From the NCBI GenBank assembly GCA_964583615.1, contig CAZOWM010000037.1:1-36170 (forward strand): a DNA stretch of 36,170 nt. Direction: 5' to 3'. Under the pieces are notes generated by a model. The model was not told the DNA's origin, ran no database searches, and saw only the letters and a list, made by a program, of their open reading frames with translations. The translations under genes were made by a program, and so were the position numbers. The stretch comes from CAZOWM01 sp964583615 (lineage in GTDB: Bacteria; Spirochaetota; B62-G9; DRHN01). Positions 1 through 7,566 of this stretch are shown here, piece by piece (the stretch's first letter is position 1; each line of letters starts with the position of its first letter).

Positions 1-357
1 TTCCGTTACTTCCAGATCCTTCAGCACTCTGTCATGCAGTGCCTGTAAATATCCTGCAGCCTTTTTTATCCACCTCCCTATTGTCTCTTCACTGATTCCT
101 ATAAACCTCGTTATATCTTTTATCGCTACCCGCATCATTAACAGCAGCATCACCTGATCAAATATGTAATCAGGTTTCTTTATCCCATAATAGACGGTCC
201 CTTTTCTCTCATAAAAATATGTGCCACATTCTTCACATTTCATAAGTGCTATCGTTTAAGATGTACCTTGATACTGCTTTACCTTCAGATTGCCTGCTCC
301 TGTGACTTTGTAATACTTGCAATTTTCGTTCGGACAATATATACTGTTTTTATCCAT
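1..357 (-). mobile_element. IS1-like transposase remnant, cut by the window edge
   Basis: Reading leftwards from an ATG at 355-357, the frame gives a zinc-ribbon half with CPNENC near residues 8-13. A TAA stop follows at 256-258 (codon 34). The same frame then continues with the second zinc-ribbon half, MKCEECG, and a helix-turn-helix stretch containing ITRFIGISEETIGRWIKKA, until the window ends. A zinc ribbon followed by an HTH and then a DDE catalytic domain is the layout of IS1-type transposases; the catalytic domain would lie outside the window. The internal stop, and the few odd codons around it between the two cysteine pairs, indicate an inactive copy or a sequence error. No terminal inverted repeat could be identified. 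Family assignment is by domain order only. Confidence 0.65.
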
Positions 358-423
358 TACTGTTTTCTTTGTGGTTTGGTTTTGTAATAATTACTTTTAC
401 CACATTGGAGGCTTTTTTAAATC

Positions 424-591
424 TTAAAAAATTCTATTTGCGGGCACTAAGAAAAAAAGTATACTCGATGTTTTATCATTCTCGTGAATATATGAATGAA
501 TGCGCTTCACAATATTGAATGCAACGCCAAGAGCGGTTTTATCCTCTTTTCCCCTGATATATTCCGTCAAATAAGGGCCATCTTTCTTCGC
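424..591 (-). pseudogene. Unrecognised decayed coding fragment
   Basis: Reading leftwards from about 591 there are some 55 open codons ending in TAA at 424-426. They encode a protein-like, charged and amphipathic stretch that includes DGPYLTEYIRGKEDKTALG and then FNIVKRIHSYIHEN. A TAG lies directly upstream in frame and there is no start codon or ribosome binding site. The piece is therefore best read as the remains of a gene end. I do not recognise the family. It sits between the transposase remnant and the TatA-like gene, in a region that appears eroded. Confidence 0.3.
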
Positions 592-727
592 CTATCCGTT
601 ACACAGTGGTTTGTTTTTCCCCTTCAACTCCATAGCTGGTCATTCTTTCTGTTCTGTCAGGTTCCTTGACATTTCAGCGTATCCAACGTATACTGAGAAG
701 GATGCATTTGCCTGAGGAGGTGCTCCG

Positions 728-1198
728 TTGTTCGGTGGTATCGGCGGCCTGGAGATTCTTATTATCCTTGTGATTGGAATCGTGGTATTCGGAGTCATCA
801 AGATGCCCCATATCGCACGCATTCTCGGCTCAGGAATGAGCGGCTACAAAAGGCTGAAAAAGGGCTTTAGCGTCGAGGACATCATCAAAAAGTTTCAGGG
901 CGACGATGAGGAAAAGCAGGGCCGGAAAACCACGCCCGGTAATCACTATGAACAGAGCCCGCAGCAGCCAACGCCCGGAACAGACCAGTACGGGTCCGGA
1001 TCCTGGCAGCAGGGCTGGCAGAACCCCGGTCAGCAGAATTACGGTTTCGGAAACCAGGGTTTCGGATGGCAGGATCCTCCGCCGCAGTATCCTCCCGGAC
1101 AGCAGATGTACCCTCCGCCAAAGCAGCCTCCGAATCAATCTTATCCGCCGGATACCGGCACACAGGAAACGGACCCCCCGGGAAAGAAACATGACTGA
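728..1198 (+). CDS. TatA/TatB/Hcf106-family protein with a long Pro/Gln/Gly-rich tail
   Basis: The N-terminus has the twin-arginine translocase TatA form. A short periplasmic start leads into one membrane helix (about residues 8-23, rich in Ile and Val). The Phe-Gly hinge (VVFG) follows, then an amphipathic helix (KMPHIARILGSGMSGYKRL) and charged residues to about 65. TatA subunits form the pore through which folded twin-arginine proteins cross the inner membrane. Translation starts at TTG 728, chosen because GAGGAGG at 714-720 sits seven bases upstream and the next residues (MFGGIGG) match TatA starts. The last 85 or so residues are low-complexity Pro, Gln, Gly, Tyr and Asn, much longer than a usual TatA tail. 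No tatC or other tat gene is nearby. A TatB-like or non-Tat membrane role is possible. Confidence 0.72.
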   Translation: MFGGIGGLEILIILVIGIVVFGVIKMPHIARILGSGMSGYKRLKKGFSVEDIIKKFQGDDEEKQGRKTTPGNHYEQSPQQPTPGTDQYGSGSWQQGWQNPGQQNYGFGNQGFGWQDPPPQYPPGQQMYPPPKQPPNQSYPPDTGTQETDPPGKKHD

Positions 1199-1318
1199 AG
1201 ATGCCGGCTATATAAATACATGATGAAGTATAAATCTCTTTTTTCACTTGTACTCTCTTAATGACACACGTTTTCCCTCCCTCCCCGATCATTGAATGTT
1301 TTCTTAAATCATTTGACA

Positions 1319-1525
1319 TTAATATTTCAAAACCGGCTTTTTGCTTCTTTCGGCGGAATTTTTGAGCACAATTCCGCAGTATATACAGTGTGCCCCTTTC
1401 AGCGCGCATGACGGACAGATATAATAATATTTTTCGCAATGGCTGCAGTAGTACTGCCTGACAGACCCGTTGTACAGACGTCCGCAGTTATCGCATGTAG
1501 TAAGGTTTTCAATTTCATATTCCAT
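1319..1525 (-). CDS. Small four-CxxC zinc-ribbon protein
   Basis: A 68-residue protein starting at the ATG 1523-1525, which is preceded by GGAGGAAC at good spacing; an upstream in-frame extension lacks such a site. It holds four CxxC pairs (CDNC, CSHC, CPSC, CIYC) across residues 10-50, enough for two zinc sites in a tandem ribbon or treble-clef arrangement. A basic tail rich in Lys, Arg and Ser follows. There is no enzyme motif, signal peptide or membrane segment. It resembles the small protein at 7567-7776 in cysteine spacing and surrounding residues (YYxC, IxCPxC or VCAQC, a closing CxxC). It stands alone on the minus strand, convergent with the TatA-like gene. Function unknown; nucleic-acid or protein binding is an inference. 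Confidence 0.65.
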   Translation of the reverse strand: MEYEIENLTTCDNCGRLYNGSVRQYYCSHCEKYYYICPSCALKGAHCIYCGIVLKNSAERSKKPVLKY

Positions 1526-2072
1526 GAATGTTCCTCCGGTGACACAGATTTTTCCGTGAAGAGTCATACACGCATTTTTGACCTCTTCACACTCGTATAC
1601 CTAGCACGTTTTGTGCCGGGTTTCATGTAAAGAAAAAATATCATAATTATTTGCTATTTATATAATTGTATTGCACACCGCTGATCGGTGAAGAAGTGTA
1701 AAAGCCGCCCTTATTACAAATTTGTGGGAAAGGAGAAACAAAGTTACAAATATGTAAGAAAATGTACGAAGAACGGCATGTTCACCGCCAATTTCCCGGC
1801 GATCAACCGCGATAAGAGCTTTTTCGAATACTGGGTCAAAAGGAGTAATTTGGATTTAATGACGATAATGAGAAACGCAGCTGCGGTGATGCTTGCATTG
1901 CGGTAGAGCAGTGGCGGTTTCCACCATTGGGATTTGAATCACGAAAGATACATAAAAAGGGAATTGAGTTGAGGTGTAGCTACAGGGTAAAAAACATTTT
2001 TTCATTGCTTTAGTGAGTTCATAAAGAGAACACAGATAAAGAATTCCCGGTCACTTTTTTTTATTTCAATCA
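1526..2072. other. Stretch without a convincing gene; two near-palindromes
   Basis: I see no gene here with a start, ribosome binding site and recognisable product. A 72-codon open stretch at 1688-1906 has no family resemblance. Two AT-rich near-palindromes of similar form lie 30 bases apart: TTACAAATTTGT at 1714-1725 and TTACAAATATGTAA at 1744-1757. They could be paired protein-binding sites, but no gene starts just downstream. No tRNA was recognised. Confidence 0.3.
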
Positions 2073-2373
2073 TTAAAGCCTTCTCCTCACGGAATTAATC
2101 TTGCCTTCGGTAGTCATTTTCTTGTCTGTCCTCTCATCTATTTTGATTGTCGTTACAACTCTTTTTACTTCCCCGCTGAACGCACTTCTATAGCATTCTT
2201 TTTGCGATTCTCAATAAAACGTCCAATTCTCCCTCTACAATAGTTCCCATAGAGGTAAGAGTATATTTTATTCACTTTTCCTTTTCCAGTTCTTTTAACG
2301 CTTCTGCGATGTATTTACTTACCGAAGGGGTCTTTGTCCCGAGCGGAACAATATTAATTTCCATAACAGCCAT
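2073..2373 (-). pseudogene. MTH1187/YkoF-type thiamine-binding family protein, broken
   Basis: Read leftwards from ATG 2371-2373, the frame starts MAVMEINIVPLGTKTPSVSK and continues to EKEK. It then meets a TGA where family members usually have Gly, and goes on with IKYTLTSMGTIVEGELDVLL. After about codon 65 a one-base shift is needed to reach the family's C-terminal part, VKRVVTTIKIDERTDKK and EGKINSVRRRL, ending at TAA 2073-2075. The order, VPLGT through GTIVEG to VTTIKIDERTDK, is typical of the roughly 100-residue MTH1187/UPF0045 family that binds thiamine-like ligands. The start overlaps the stop of the NifX-like gene, so the three genes look like one transcript. The stop plus frameshift suggests a dead gene or two sequence errors. 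Confidence 0.75.
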
Positions 2374-2374
2374 T

Positions 2375-2770
2375 TCATTTTCTTAAAATCAGATGACTTC
2401 TCGCTTCTCCTTTATTTTTTTCTGCTCCTATTGCATCAATATTTTTCCCTACGATTTCCGTAGCATCTTCTATGCCGTCCGCCCTCACAATAACACAAAC
2501 AAATTTTTTCTTCAATCTTACGATATTCGGGCCGAATTTCTTTCCAACAAGGACATCAACCCCCTGTAGCACGGAGCCGACAGTAGCAGCTTTAGCAGGG
2601 TCGCCATGAATAAGTGATTCATCCTCCTGAAACTTCGGATTCCGTTTTTTCTCAATGGATTCTTCTCTGCCGTCTAAAAATCTGTAAATGAGAAAAAAAT
2701 GTGCATTTCCCACATGGTCGGTACTCAGGTTCTTTCCGTCATCAGTTCCAAAAGCAACCAAAAGATTCAT
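2375..2770 (-). CDS. NifX/NifB-like dinitrogenase cofactor-family protein
   Basis: A 131-residue cytoplasmic protein starting MNLLVAFGTDDGKNL, with the short beta-strand opening of the Fe-Mo cofactor biosynthesis (NifX/NifB C-terminal/VnfX, PF02579) fold. The family motif region follows: DHVGNAHFFLIYRF, then GVDVLVGKKFGPN and a final IGA. Start ATG at 2768-2770 is chosen because GGAGG lies five bases upstream. An earlier ATG overlapping the upstream stop (2780-2782) is possible and adds four residues. Stand-alone members are common outside nitrogen fixers and are thought to bind metal clusters or act in redox-linked steps. No nif genes are present. The gene sits between an MBL-fold gene and an MTH1187-type gene, in tight array. 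Confidence 0.75.
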   Translation of the reverse strand: MNLLVAFGTDDGKNLSTDHVGNAHFFLIYRFLDGREESIEKKRNPKFQEDESLIHGDPAKAATVGSVLQGVDVLVGKKFGPNIVRLKKKFVCVIVRADGIEDATEIVGKNIDAIGAEKNKGEARSHLILRK

Positions 2771-2781
2771 CCTGACCTCCA

Positions 2782-3423
2782 TCAGATTTCTATTATTCTT
2801 CCCGCCCCTCCCTCAATATACTTTTCTGGATACAGATTTTTAATTTCCTTTATATGCTGAGTGCAGTGCGTGGGGCAGACAAATTCAACTTTCTCAAGCA
2901 GTTTGAAATCATTAAAACCGTGCAAACCGCCGATAAGAGAATGAACATTTCCGTGCTTCTCTGCTGCTTCCAGAATACTCTCCACCCCCGGGTGAGAACA
3001 ACCATCGATTACGACGAGCCCTTTCTTGGTTTTTACAACCATCGACTGCTCAATCCCGGAAAGCTCCCCTGTGGAAAAAATGTTCCTGTGTATTTCCATC
3101 GGCTCTCCCACACAAATGACATTTCGCGCTCCTCTCACGCCTCTGAAAGAGTTCGGCACATAAACATCGACGGCTCTGTTCGCATTGAGAAAAGTAGAAA
3201 GTCCTCCGGTGTGGTCATAGTGGGAGTGCGAAATAAAAACCGTTTTTATGGATACAGGGTCAATACCGAGTTTTTTCATATTTGAGAGAAGGATCTTCCC
3301 GTTTGCTCCTGTGTCGAAAAGGATTTGCGGCGCATTTTCCGCTTCAACAAAACAGGCAAATCCCCAGTCGGATTTTAGACCTTGCTTGTATACTGTATTA
3401 TCGTAAATTATTGTAATTTTCAT
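2782..3423 (-). CDS. Metallo-beta-lactamase fold hydrolase
   Basis: A 213-residue protein with the MBL metal motif HSHYDHTGG (about residues 66-74), an early Asp-Thr-Gly turn (LFDTGANG) and later ligand regions DGCSHPG (about 141) and GGLHGF. Its layout matches the COG1237 group, annotated by homology with 7,8-dihydropterin-6-methyl-4-(beta-D-ribofuranosyl)-aminobenzene-5-phosphate synthases. That substrate is not established for bacterial members. No signal peptide, so cytoplasmic. It is the first gene of a three-gene minus-strand operon; its TGA overlaps a possible ATG of the NifX-like gene. MBL plus NifX-like gene pairs recur in anaerobes, which suggests a shared metal or redox task, though I cannot name it. 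Confidence 0.8.
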   Translation of the reverse strand: MKITIIYDNTVYKQGLKSDWGFACFVEAENAPQILFDTGANGKILLSNMKKLGIDPVSIKTVFISHSHYDHTGGLSTFLNANRAVDVYVPNSFRGVRGARNVICVGEPMEIHRNIFSTGELSGIEQSMVVKTKKGLVVIDGCSHPGVESILEAAEKHGNVHSLIGGLHGFNDFKLLEKVEFVCPTHCTQHIKEIKNLYPEKYIEGGAGRIIEI

Positions 3424-4012
3424 CTATACTCCTCTTGTATTTAAAAAAATTGCCCGAAAAATCTCTGATAAAAAACACTTCTCAGCCGTTTCTTTCCCGA
3501 AACATAAAAAATCAATACCCCATACTTCTCATTACAGCTCTTTTTGGCCGGCAGCTCAATTCAGATTTGATGAAAAACACGCACTGCTTTTCCGCTGTTT
3601 ATTGCAACAAGAACAGGCATTGTTTTTTATGAGAAACTATTTTTTTGTCGACCTTTCGGGAACGTTCAAAAGAGTCGACTGTTATAATATTATAGTTTTC
3701 CCCCTTACAAATCATCTTCATTCTTTTATTTCAATTATTTTCTATAAAATTAGTATGTCAATATATATTTTAATCATGGGCTAATGACGTATAGAAAATA
3801 TACATTCGCGGACTCCGTCACGTAAAAATGCCAAGCAATTGCTTTGAGATTGCACTCGCTATTAGTATATTGCAGAGAAGAGAGTGCCGTGAAAGCGTTT
3901 TTCCGGCATGGAAGGCAGGCGCCTGCCTGCGCGGTGACCACAGTGGGCTTAGAAAAGTCGCGCAACTGGAACTGTCTGAATACGAAACCCGTTCAGCTTT
4001 TATTGAGCTGGA
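3424..4012. other. Gene-free stretch ending in a palindromic repeat-like segment before the gap
   Basis: No open frame here has a ribosome binding site and a recognisable product. AT-rich DNA, including an ataatattat palindrome near 3690, occupies the first part. From about 3840 the composition becomes GC-richer. A perfect 14-base palindrome, ggcaggcgcctgcc, lies at 3914-3927. Palindromes of this kind are often part of dispersed repeats in metagenome contigs, which would explain the assembly gap 85 bases further on. Only one copy is visible in this window. Confidence 0.35.
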
Positions 4013-4112
4013 NNNNNNNNNNNNNNNNNNNNNNNNNNNNNNNNNNNNNNNNNNNNNNNNNNNNNNNNNNNNNNNNNNNNNNNNNNNNNNNNNNNNNNNN
4101 NNNNNNNNNNNN
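4013..4112. other. Assembly gap of 100 N
   Basis: Exactly 100 consecutive N, the conventional placeholder for a scaffold gap of unknown size. The true distance and content are unknown. The reading frame on its right side is a partial gene, while the left side shows no matching gene start. The join may therefore hide a large piece of DNA or be incorrect. Confidence 0.98.
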
Positions 4113-4421
4113 GCAAAGGAGGTATCGGCGCGAATGAAGAGGACCGTAGAAGAGGACAAGCGGAGGACCTATCTCTTCTCGGTGAGCACAACAGCCAAGG
4201 AAGATATGATCGCCGAACTAGAAGCCGGTGCGGATAACCTGATCATTTCCCGTTCCGTCAAGAGCCCCTTTCGCCTTTTCATGCAGATCGTGCGTATGAA
4301 GAACACAGCTTTCATTTCCGAGGAGGTGGAGATTCCTCTCGCGCCGGAGACGCTTGAGGAGGTAAAAGCGATCGCCGACCACAGCCGAAGACGAGTGATT
4401 CCACTCATCTCCAAGATCTAA
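4113..4421 (+). CDS. C-terminal fragment of a receiver-domain-like protein
   Basis: The open frame enters from the gap and runs 102 codons to TAA at 4419-4421. The stretch YLFSVSTTAKEDMIAELEAG followed by ADNLIISRSVKSPF resembles the second half of a CheY-type receiver domain. In such domains a Ser/Thr strand is followed by a helix with LEAGADD and then a Lys-Pro turn; here the Lys-Pro is not kept (SVKSP). About 45 further residues follow with no recognised output domain, ending RRVIPLISKI. The beginning, including the phospho-acceptor Asp, is lost in the gap. It lies 118 bases before the radical SAM gene on the same strand. The receiver call is moderate. Confidence 0.5.
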   Translation, partial: AKEVSARMKRTVEEDKRRTYLFSVSTTAKEDMIAELEAGADNLIISRSVKSPFRLFMQIVRMKNTAFISEEVEIPLAPETLEEVKAIADHSRRRVIPLISKI

Positions 4422-4539
4422 GCTGAACGCCAGCCGCCACGTTTTGCTGGCGGATGCCGCGGTGGACGATCCTTTTTTGAACCTGATCCCCCGGCGCGGG
4501 GTGGATTTGTTTCCAGATAATTTGAGGATGGAGGAAGAG

Positions 4540-5601
4540 ATGCTGGGCCAGCGAGGATCCGTGGAAAACGCTGCCTTAAAAGAGGCGGCCTTATATGAAA
4601 AACTACCCGATAACAAGGTGCGCTGCAACCTGTGCGCACACCGATGCGTGATCGCAGAAGGCCAGAAAGGCATATGCAGGGTACGGGAAAACCGTGCGGG
4701 AAAACTGTATACCCTGGCCTATGGTCGGACCATCAGCGAGCATATCGATCCAGTCGAGAAAAAGCCCCTGTATCATTTTTATCCCGGTTCTCAGGCCTAC
4801 TCCATGGCCACGCCTGGGTGCAACTTCCGTTGTCGCTGGTGTCAGAATTGGGAGATCTCGCAGATGCCGCGCGAAGAACATCTTGCTTCAGGCCGCGATC
4901 GCCCTCCTGCCAAGATCGTGGCCGCCGCCCAGGAAGCTGGCTGTCGCAGCATCGCGTACACGTACACCGAGCCGACGATTTTCTTCGAATACGCCTACGA
5001 CACGGCTCACCTGGCTCATGCTGCCGGATTGGCCAATCTGTTTATCACCAACGGTTACATGACGAGTGAGATGCTTGAAACCATTCATCCCGACCTGGAT
5101 GCTGCCAACGTTGACCTGAAAGCATTCCGTGAGGAAACGTACCGCCGTTACGTTGGAGGGCACCTGCGCCCAATCCTGGACAACATGAAGTTGATGAAAC
5201 GGCTTGGCATTTGGCTGGAGGTCACTACTCTGGTTATTCCGGGCATCAATGACGACACCGCCGAGCTTCGTGACGCGGCTCGATTTGTGGCCCTGGAACT
5301 CGGGCCTGAGACACCATGGCATATCAGCCGCTTTTTCCCGTCCTATAAGATGACGGACAGACCGCCCACGCCAATGGATACACTGCAGCAGGCGTGGGAG
5401 ATCGGACGAAGCGAGGGCCTCTTCTATATATACCTCGGCAATGTCGGCGATGAAAGCGACACGGTTTGCCATGAGTGCTGTCAGCTGCTGATCCGGCGCC
5501 GTGGCTACTTCATCGCCGAAAACCATGTGCACGACGGCCGTTGTCCCGCATGCCAAACGCCGGTGGCTGGCGTAGGAATGGATGGAACGTCCGCCCCATA
5601 G
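4540..5601 (+). CDS. amrS: AmmeMemoRadiSam system radical SAM enzyme
   Basis: A 353-residue radical SAM protein. An N-terminal cysteine set, CNLCAHRC (residues 29-36), precedes the cluster motif CNFRCRWC (C94, C98, C101), which binds the 4Fe-4S cluster and S-adenosylmethionine. The stretches YTYTEPTIFFEYA and TNGYMT and the closing zinc-like cysteines (CHECC, then CPAC) are typical of AmrS, formerly grouped with pyruvate-formate-lyase activating enzymes. Start ATG 4540 has GGAGG at 4530-4534. The upstream in-frame extension to 4444 looks non-conserved. The partner Memo-like protein B is encoded at 28599-29834; the AMMECR1 partner is not in the window. The sequence style (Pro-Pro-rich, CxxC tail, VAGVGM ending) recalls Chloroflexota homologues, so transfer or a scaffold misjoin after the gap is possible. 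Confidence 0.9.
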   Translation: MLGQRGSVENAALKEAALYEKLPDNKVRCNLCAHRCVIAEGQKGICRVRENRAGKLYTLAYGRTISEHIDPVEKKPLYHFYPGSQAYSMATPGCNFRCRWCQNWEISQMPREEHLASGRDRPPAKIVAAAQEAGCRSIAYTYTEPTIFFEYAYDTAHLAHAAGLANLFITNGYMTSEMLETIHPDLDAANVDLKAFREETYRRYVGGHLRPILDNMKLMKRLGIWLEVTTLVIPGINDDTAELRDAARFVALELGPETPWHISRFFPSYKMTDRPPTPMDTLQQAWEIGRSEGLFYIYLGNVGDESDTVCHECCQLLIRRRGYFIAENHVHDGRCPACQTPVAGVGMDGTSAP

Positions 5602-6026
5602 GCTGCAGACGTGTCATCGTTTTTTCCCGGAACTAATGCGCTACAAACAAACCGCGTTGAAAGTAATTATGAAGTGCTGTACCGCCATGCACTTCATTCT
5701 GCTTTTGTGCCTTACCGCAGTGAAGATCATCATCGAAATGCTGCTGTAGTTCGGCCGCATCACCTTCAATAAACCCTTTCCTCTGTTTTTTCCCCTCAAC
5801 GTCAGATTCCAACACCTTGCAAACGGTAACATGGGGAATTGAAAGAATGTGCTCGAGGCGCAAAGTTAATGAAGAGAACGAAAAACCACTTACTGTTCTT
5901 TTTCCTTACTGACACGACTTCCCCGTTTAAACGGGAGTGCGAGCGAACAAAAGACTCATGCAAAAAACAGATGGGCGTGAGACTGAAGTTTTCGTGGGAT
6001 CTCGGTACTGTACAGAAAGGCACTTT
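5602..6026. other. Non-coding stretch with a possible minus-strand gene fragment
   Basis: Between the convergent radical SAM and flavoprotein genes. On the minus strand an open stretch ending at 5633 reads protein-like over about 65 codons, including SIPHVTVCKVLESDVEGK and FDDDLHCGKAQKQ. It lacks an ATG with a ribosome binding site, and I do not recognise it. It may be the tail of a lost gene. No clear terminator hairpin with a T-run was found. Confidence 0.3.
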
Positions 6027-7307
6027 TCACAGGGACGAAAGGATTCCCTCTGCTGCACGAATCCCGCTTGCCCAAGCCGCAATGATTCCCCTGCTCGTTC
6101 CTGCACCATCTCCTACGAGGTATATATTCTGCTTCGCTTGAAAGTATTCGTCAAGAAAGCGCGGTTTGTTCGCATAGAGTTTTATCTCCGGGCAGTACAT
6201 GATCGTCGAAGGGTGAAGCACCCCTGGTATGATGGTGTCAAGCATCTTCATCGACTTCCAGATGTCACGCAGTATCTTCGACGGCATTGCGAGGCTGATA
6301 TCCCCGGGAGTACACTCCTTCAGCGTGGGCTGAAAATCGTACAGGTCAACAGAAAAACTTTCAACTTTGGAACGCTTTCCAAGCCTGAAGTCTCCCACGC
6401 GCTGCATGAGCGGCTTTCCCCCTCCCATAAGCATGACCATCTGGCCGAGCATCTCCGCATACTCCTGACCGCTTGCGAGCGGCTGTGTGAATCGGACCGT
6501 TTTCAATAGAGCGAAATTGACGAGCCCGTTTCCGTTCTTCTTGTCTGAAAAGGCGTGCCCGTTGACACTGTAATAATATTTTCCCGTTCTGCTTCTGTAC
6601 CGCTCCTTTACCACATAGGCCTGATTGCTGTTGGTGCAGAAGGTCCTGACTTTGTCTGGAAATATGAACTTCGGGTCGTAGTAGTCCTGAACAATGGGGT
6701 AGCACTTTTTTCGCGTTTCAATTCTCAGCCCGATGTCTACAATATTGTCAACATAGGGGATATGAAGCTCATCCATGATTCCCTGAAGAAAACCGAACCC
6801 TTTTCTCCCGGGAGCAATGACGAGTTTTTTGTAACCAAGCTCCCGCCTGCTCGTGATGATGCACTTCTTCTGTGCGTCAACCGACTCCATCCTCTCACGA
6901 AGGGACAGAGCCACACCCCGTGATTTAAGCCTTTCTACAAGCTCTTTGATCAGCAGTATCCCGCCGTCTGTACCGAGATGTGACTGCCGTACCTCAACAA
7001 GCTTCACTCCGAGTCTTTCCGCCCTCCGCTCGTACACCTCGAGGTTGCGCATCGTGAGGATATCCGGGTTGAGATAGCGTGTCACACAGGTGATCATCTC
7101 TTCCGCACGGGTTTTTTCCCAGTATTCCAGCGGAAACCCGATGGGAAAGGTAAAGTTCATCTTGCAGTCGTTTCGAAGTCCTCCCGTGCTCGTCGACTCC
7201 TTATCGATGATGAGTACTCTGATATCCGGGCGAAGCTCGGAGAGGTGAAATGCCGCACCCATTCCCGCAGGACCCGTACCGACGATTACGCAATCATACA
7301 ATTCCAT
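6027..7307 (-). CDS. COG2509-type FAD-dependent dehydrogenase
   Basis: A 426-residue flavoprotein. The N-terminal dinucleotide fold carries VIVGTGPAGMGAA (residues 7-19) and an acidic strand end (LIIDKE) that would bind the FAD ribose. A second conserved segment, LYLVGDGAGTSRGI-like (IYLVGDGAGTSRGIIAAWAS, about residues 395-414), is the closing FAD contact. It is characteristic of COG2509, uncharacterised NAD(FAD)-utilising dehydrogenases. The middle region, with NFTFPIGFPLEYW and the MLMGGGKPLMQRVGDF stretch, also matches that group rather than GltD or thioredoxin reductases. Start ATG follows AAGGA at close spacing. No signal peptide. Physiological substrate unknown. It stands as a single minus-strand gene with no obvious operon partner. 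Confidence 0.8.
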   Translation of the reverse strand: MELYDCVIVGTGPAGMGAAFHLSELRPDIRVLIIDKESTSTGGLRNDCKMNFTFPIGFPLEYWEKTRAEEMITCVTRYLNPDILTMRNLEVYERRAERLGVKLVEVRQSHLGTDGGILLIKELVERLKSRGVALSLRERMESVDAQKKCIITSRRELGYKKLVIAPGRKGFGFLQGIMDELHIPYVDNIVDIGLRIETRKKCYPIVQDYYDPKFIFPDKVRTFCTNSNQAYVVKERYRSRTGKYYYSVNGHAFSDKKNGNGLVNFALLKTVRFTQPLASGQEYAEMLGQMVMLMGGGKPLMQRVGDFRLGKRSKVESFSVDLYDFQPTLKECTPGDISLAMPSKILRDIWKSMKMLDTIIPGVLHPSTIMYCPEIKLYANKPRFLDEYFQAKQNIYLVGDGAGTSRGIIAAWASGIRAAEGILSSL

Positions 7308-7566
7308 GTATCCTTTTTAACCCTCCCGTAGAGGAGCTCATTGAGGCATGCTGCCCAGACCGCACGCACTGTGTAACACAGCAAACACCTTTTTGTAGAC
7401 TCTCTCTTTTATCCTTTGCGTGTAACCGTGCATGCAGTTGTGTTTTGATTTGCCCGAAGAAATTATCATACCGCATGCGAAAGAAAAAATCAAATGCTTG
7501 TGGGGCGAACTCGCGGTGGAAAACTTTCAGTGAGCGATCAGAAGAAGAAATCGCAGCGGAAGGAGG

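Noticed and set aside
885..1439. Long minus-strand frames over the TatA-like tail
   Set aside because: They are reflections of the Pro/Gln-rich repeats of the plus-strand gene and have no ribosome site.
1688..1906. 72-codon open frame on the plus strand with Lys/Arg-rich start
   Set aside because: No ribosome binding site and no family resemblance; composition looks like AT-rich non-coding DNA.
2073..2373. Possible UGA recoding (selenocysteine or Trp) in the MTH1187-type gene
   Set aside because: A separate frameshift is also needed, the residue expected is Gly, and no SECIS-like hairpin was recognised just after the TGA.
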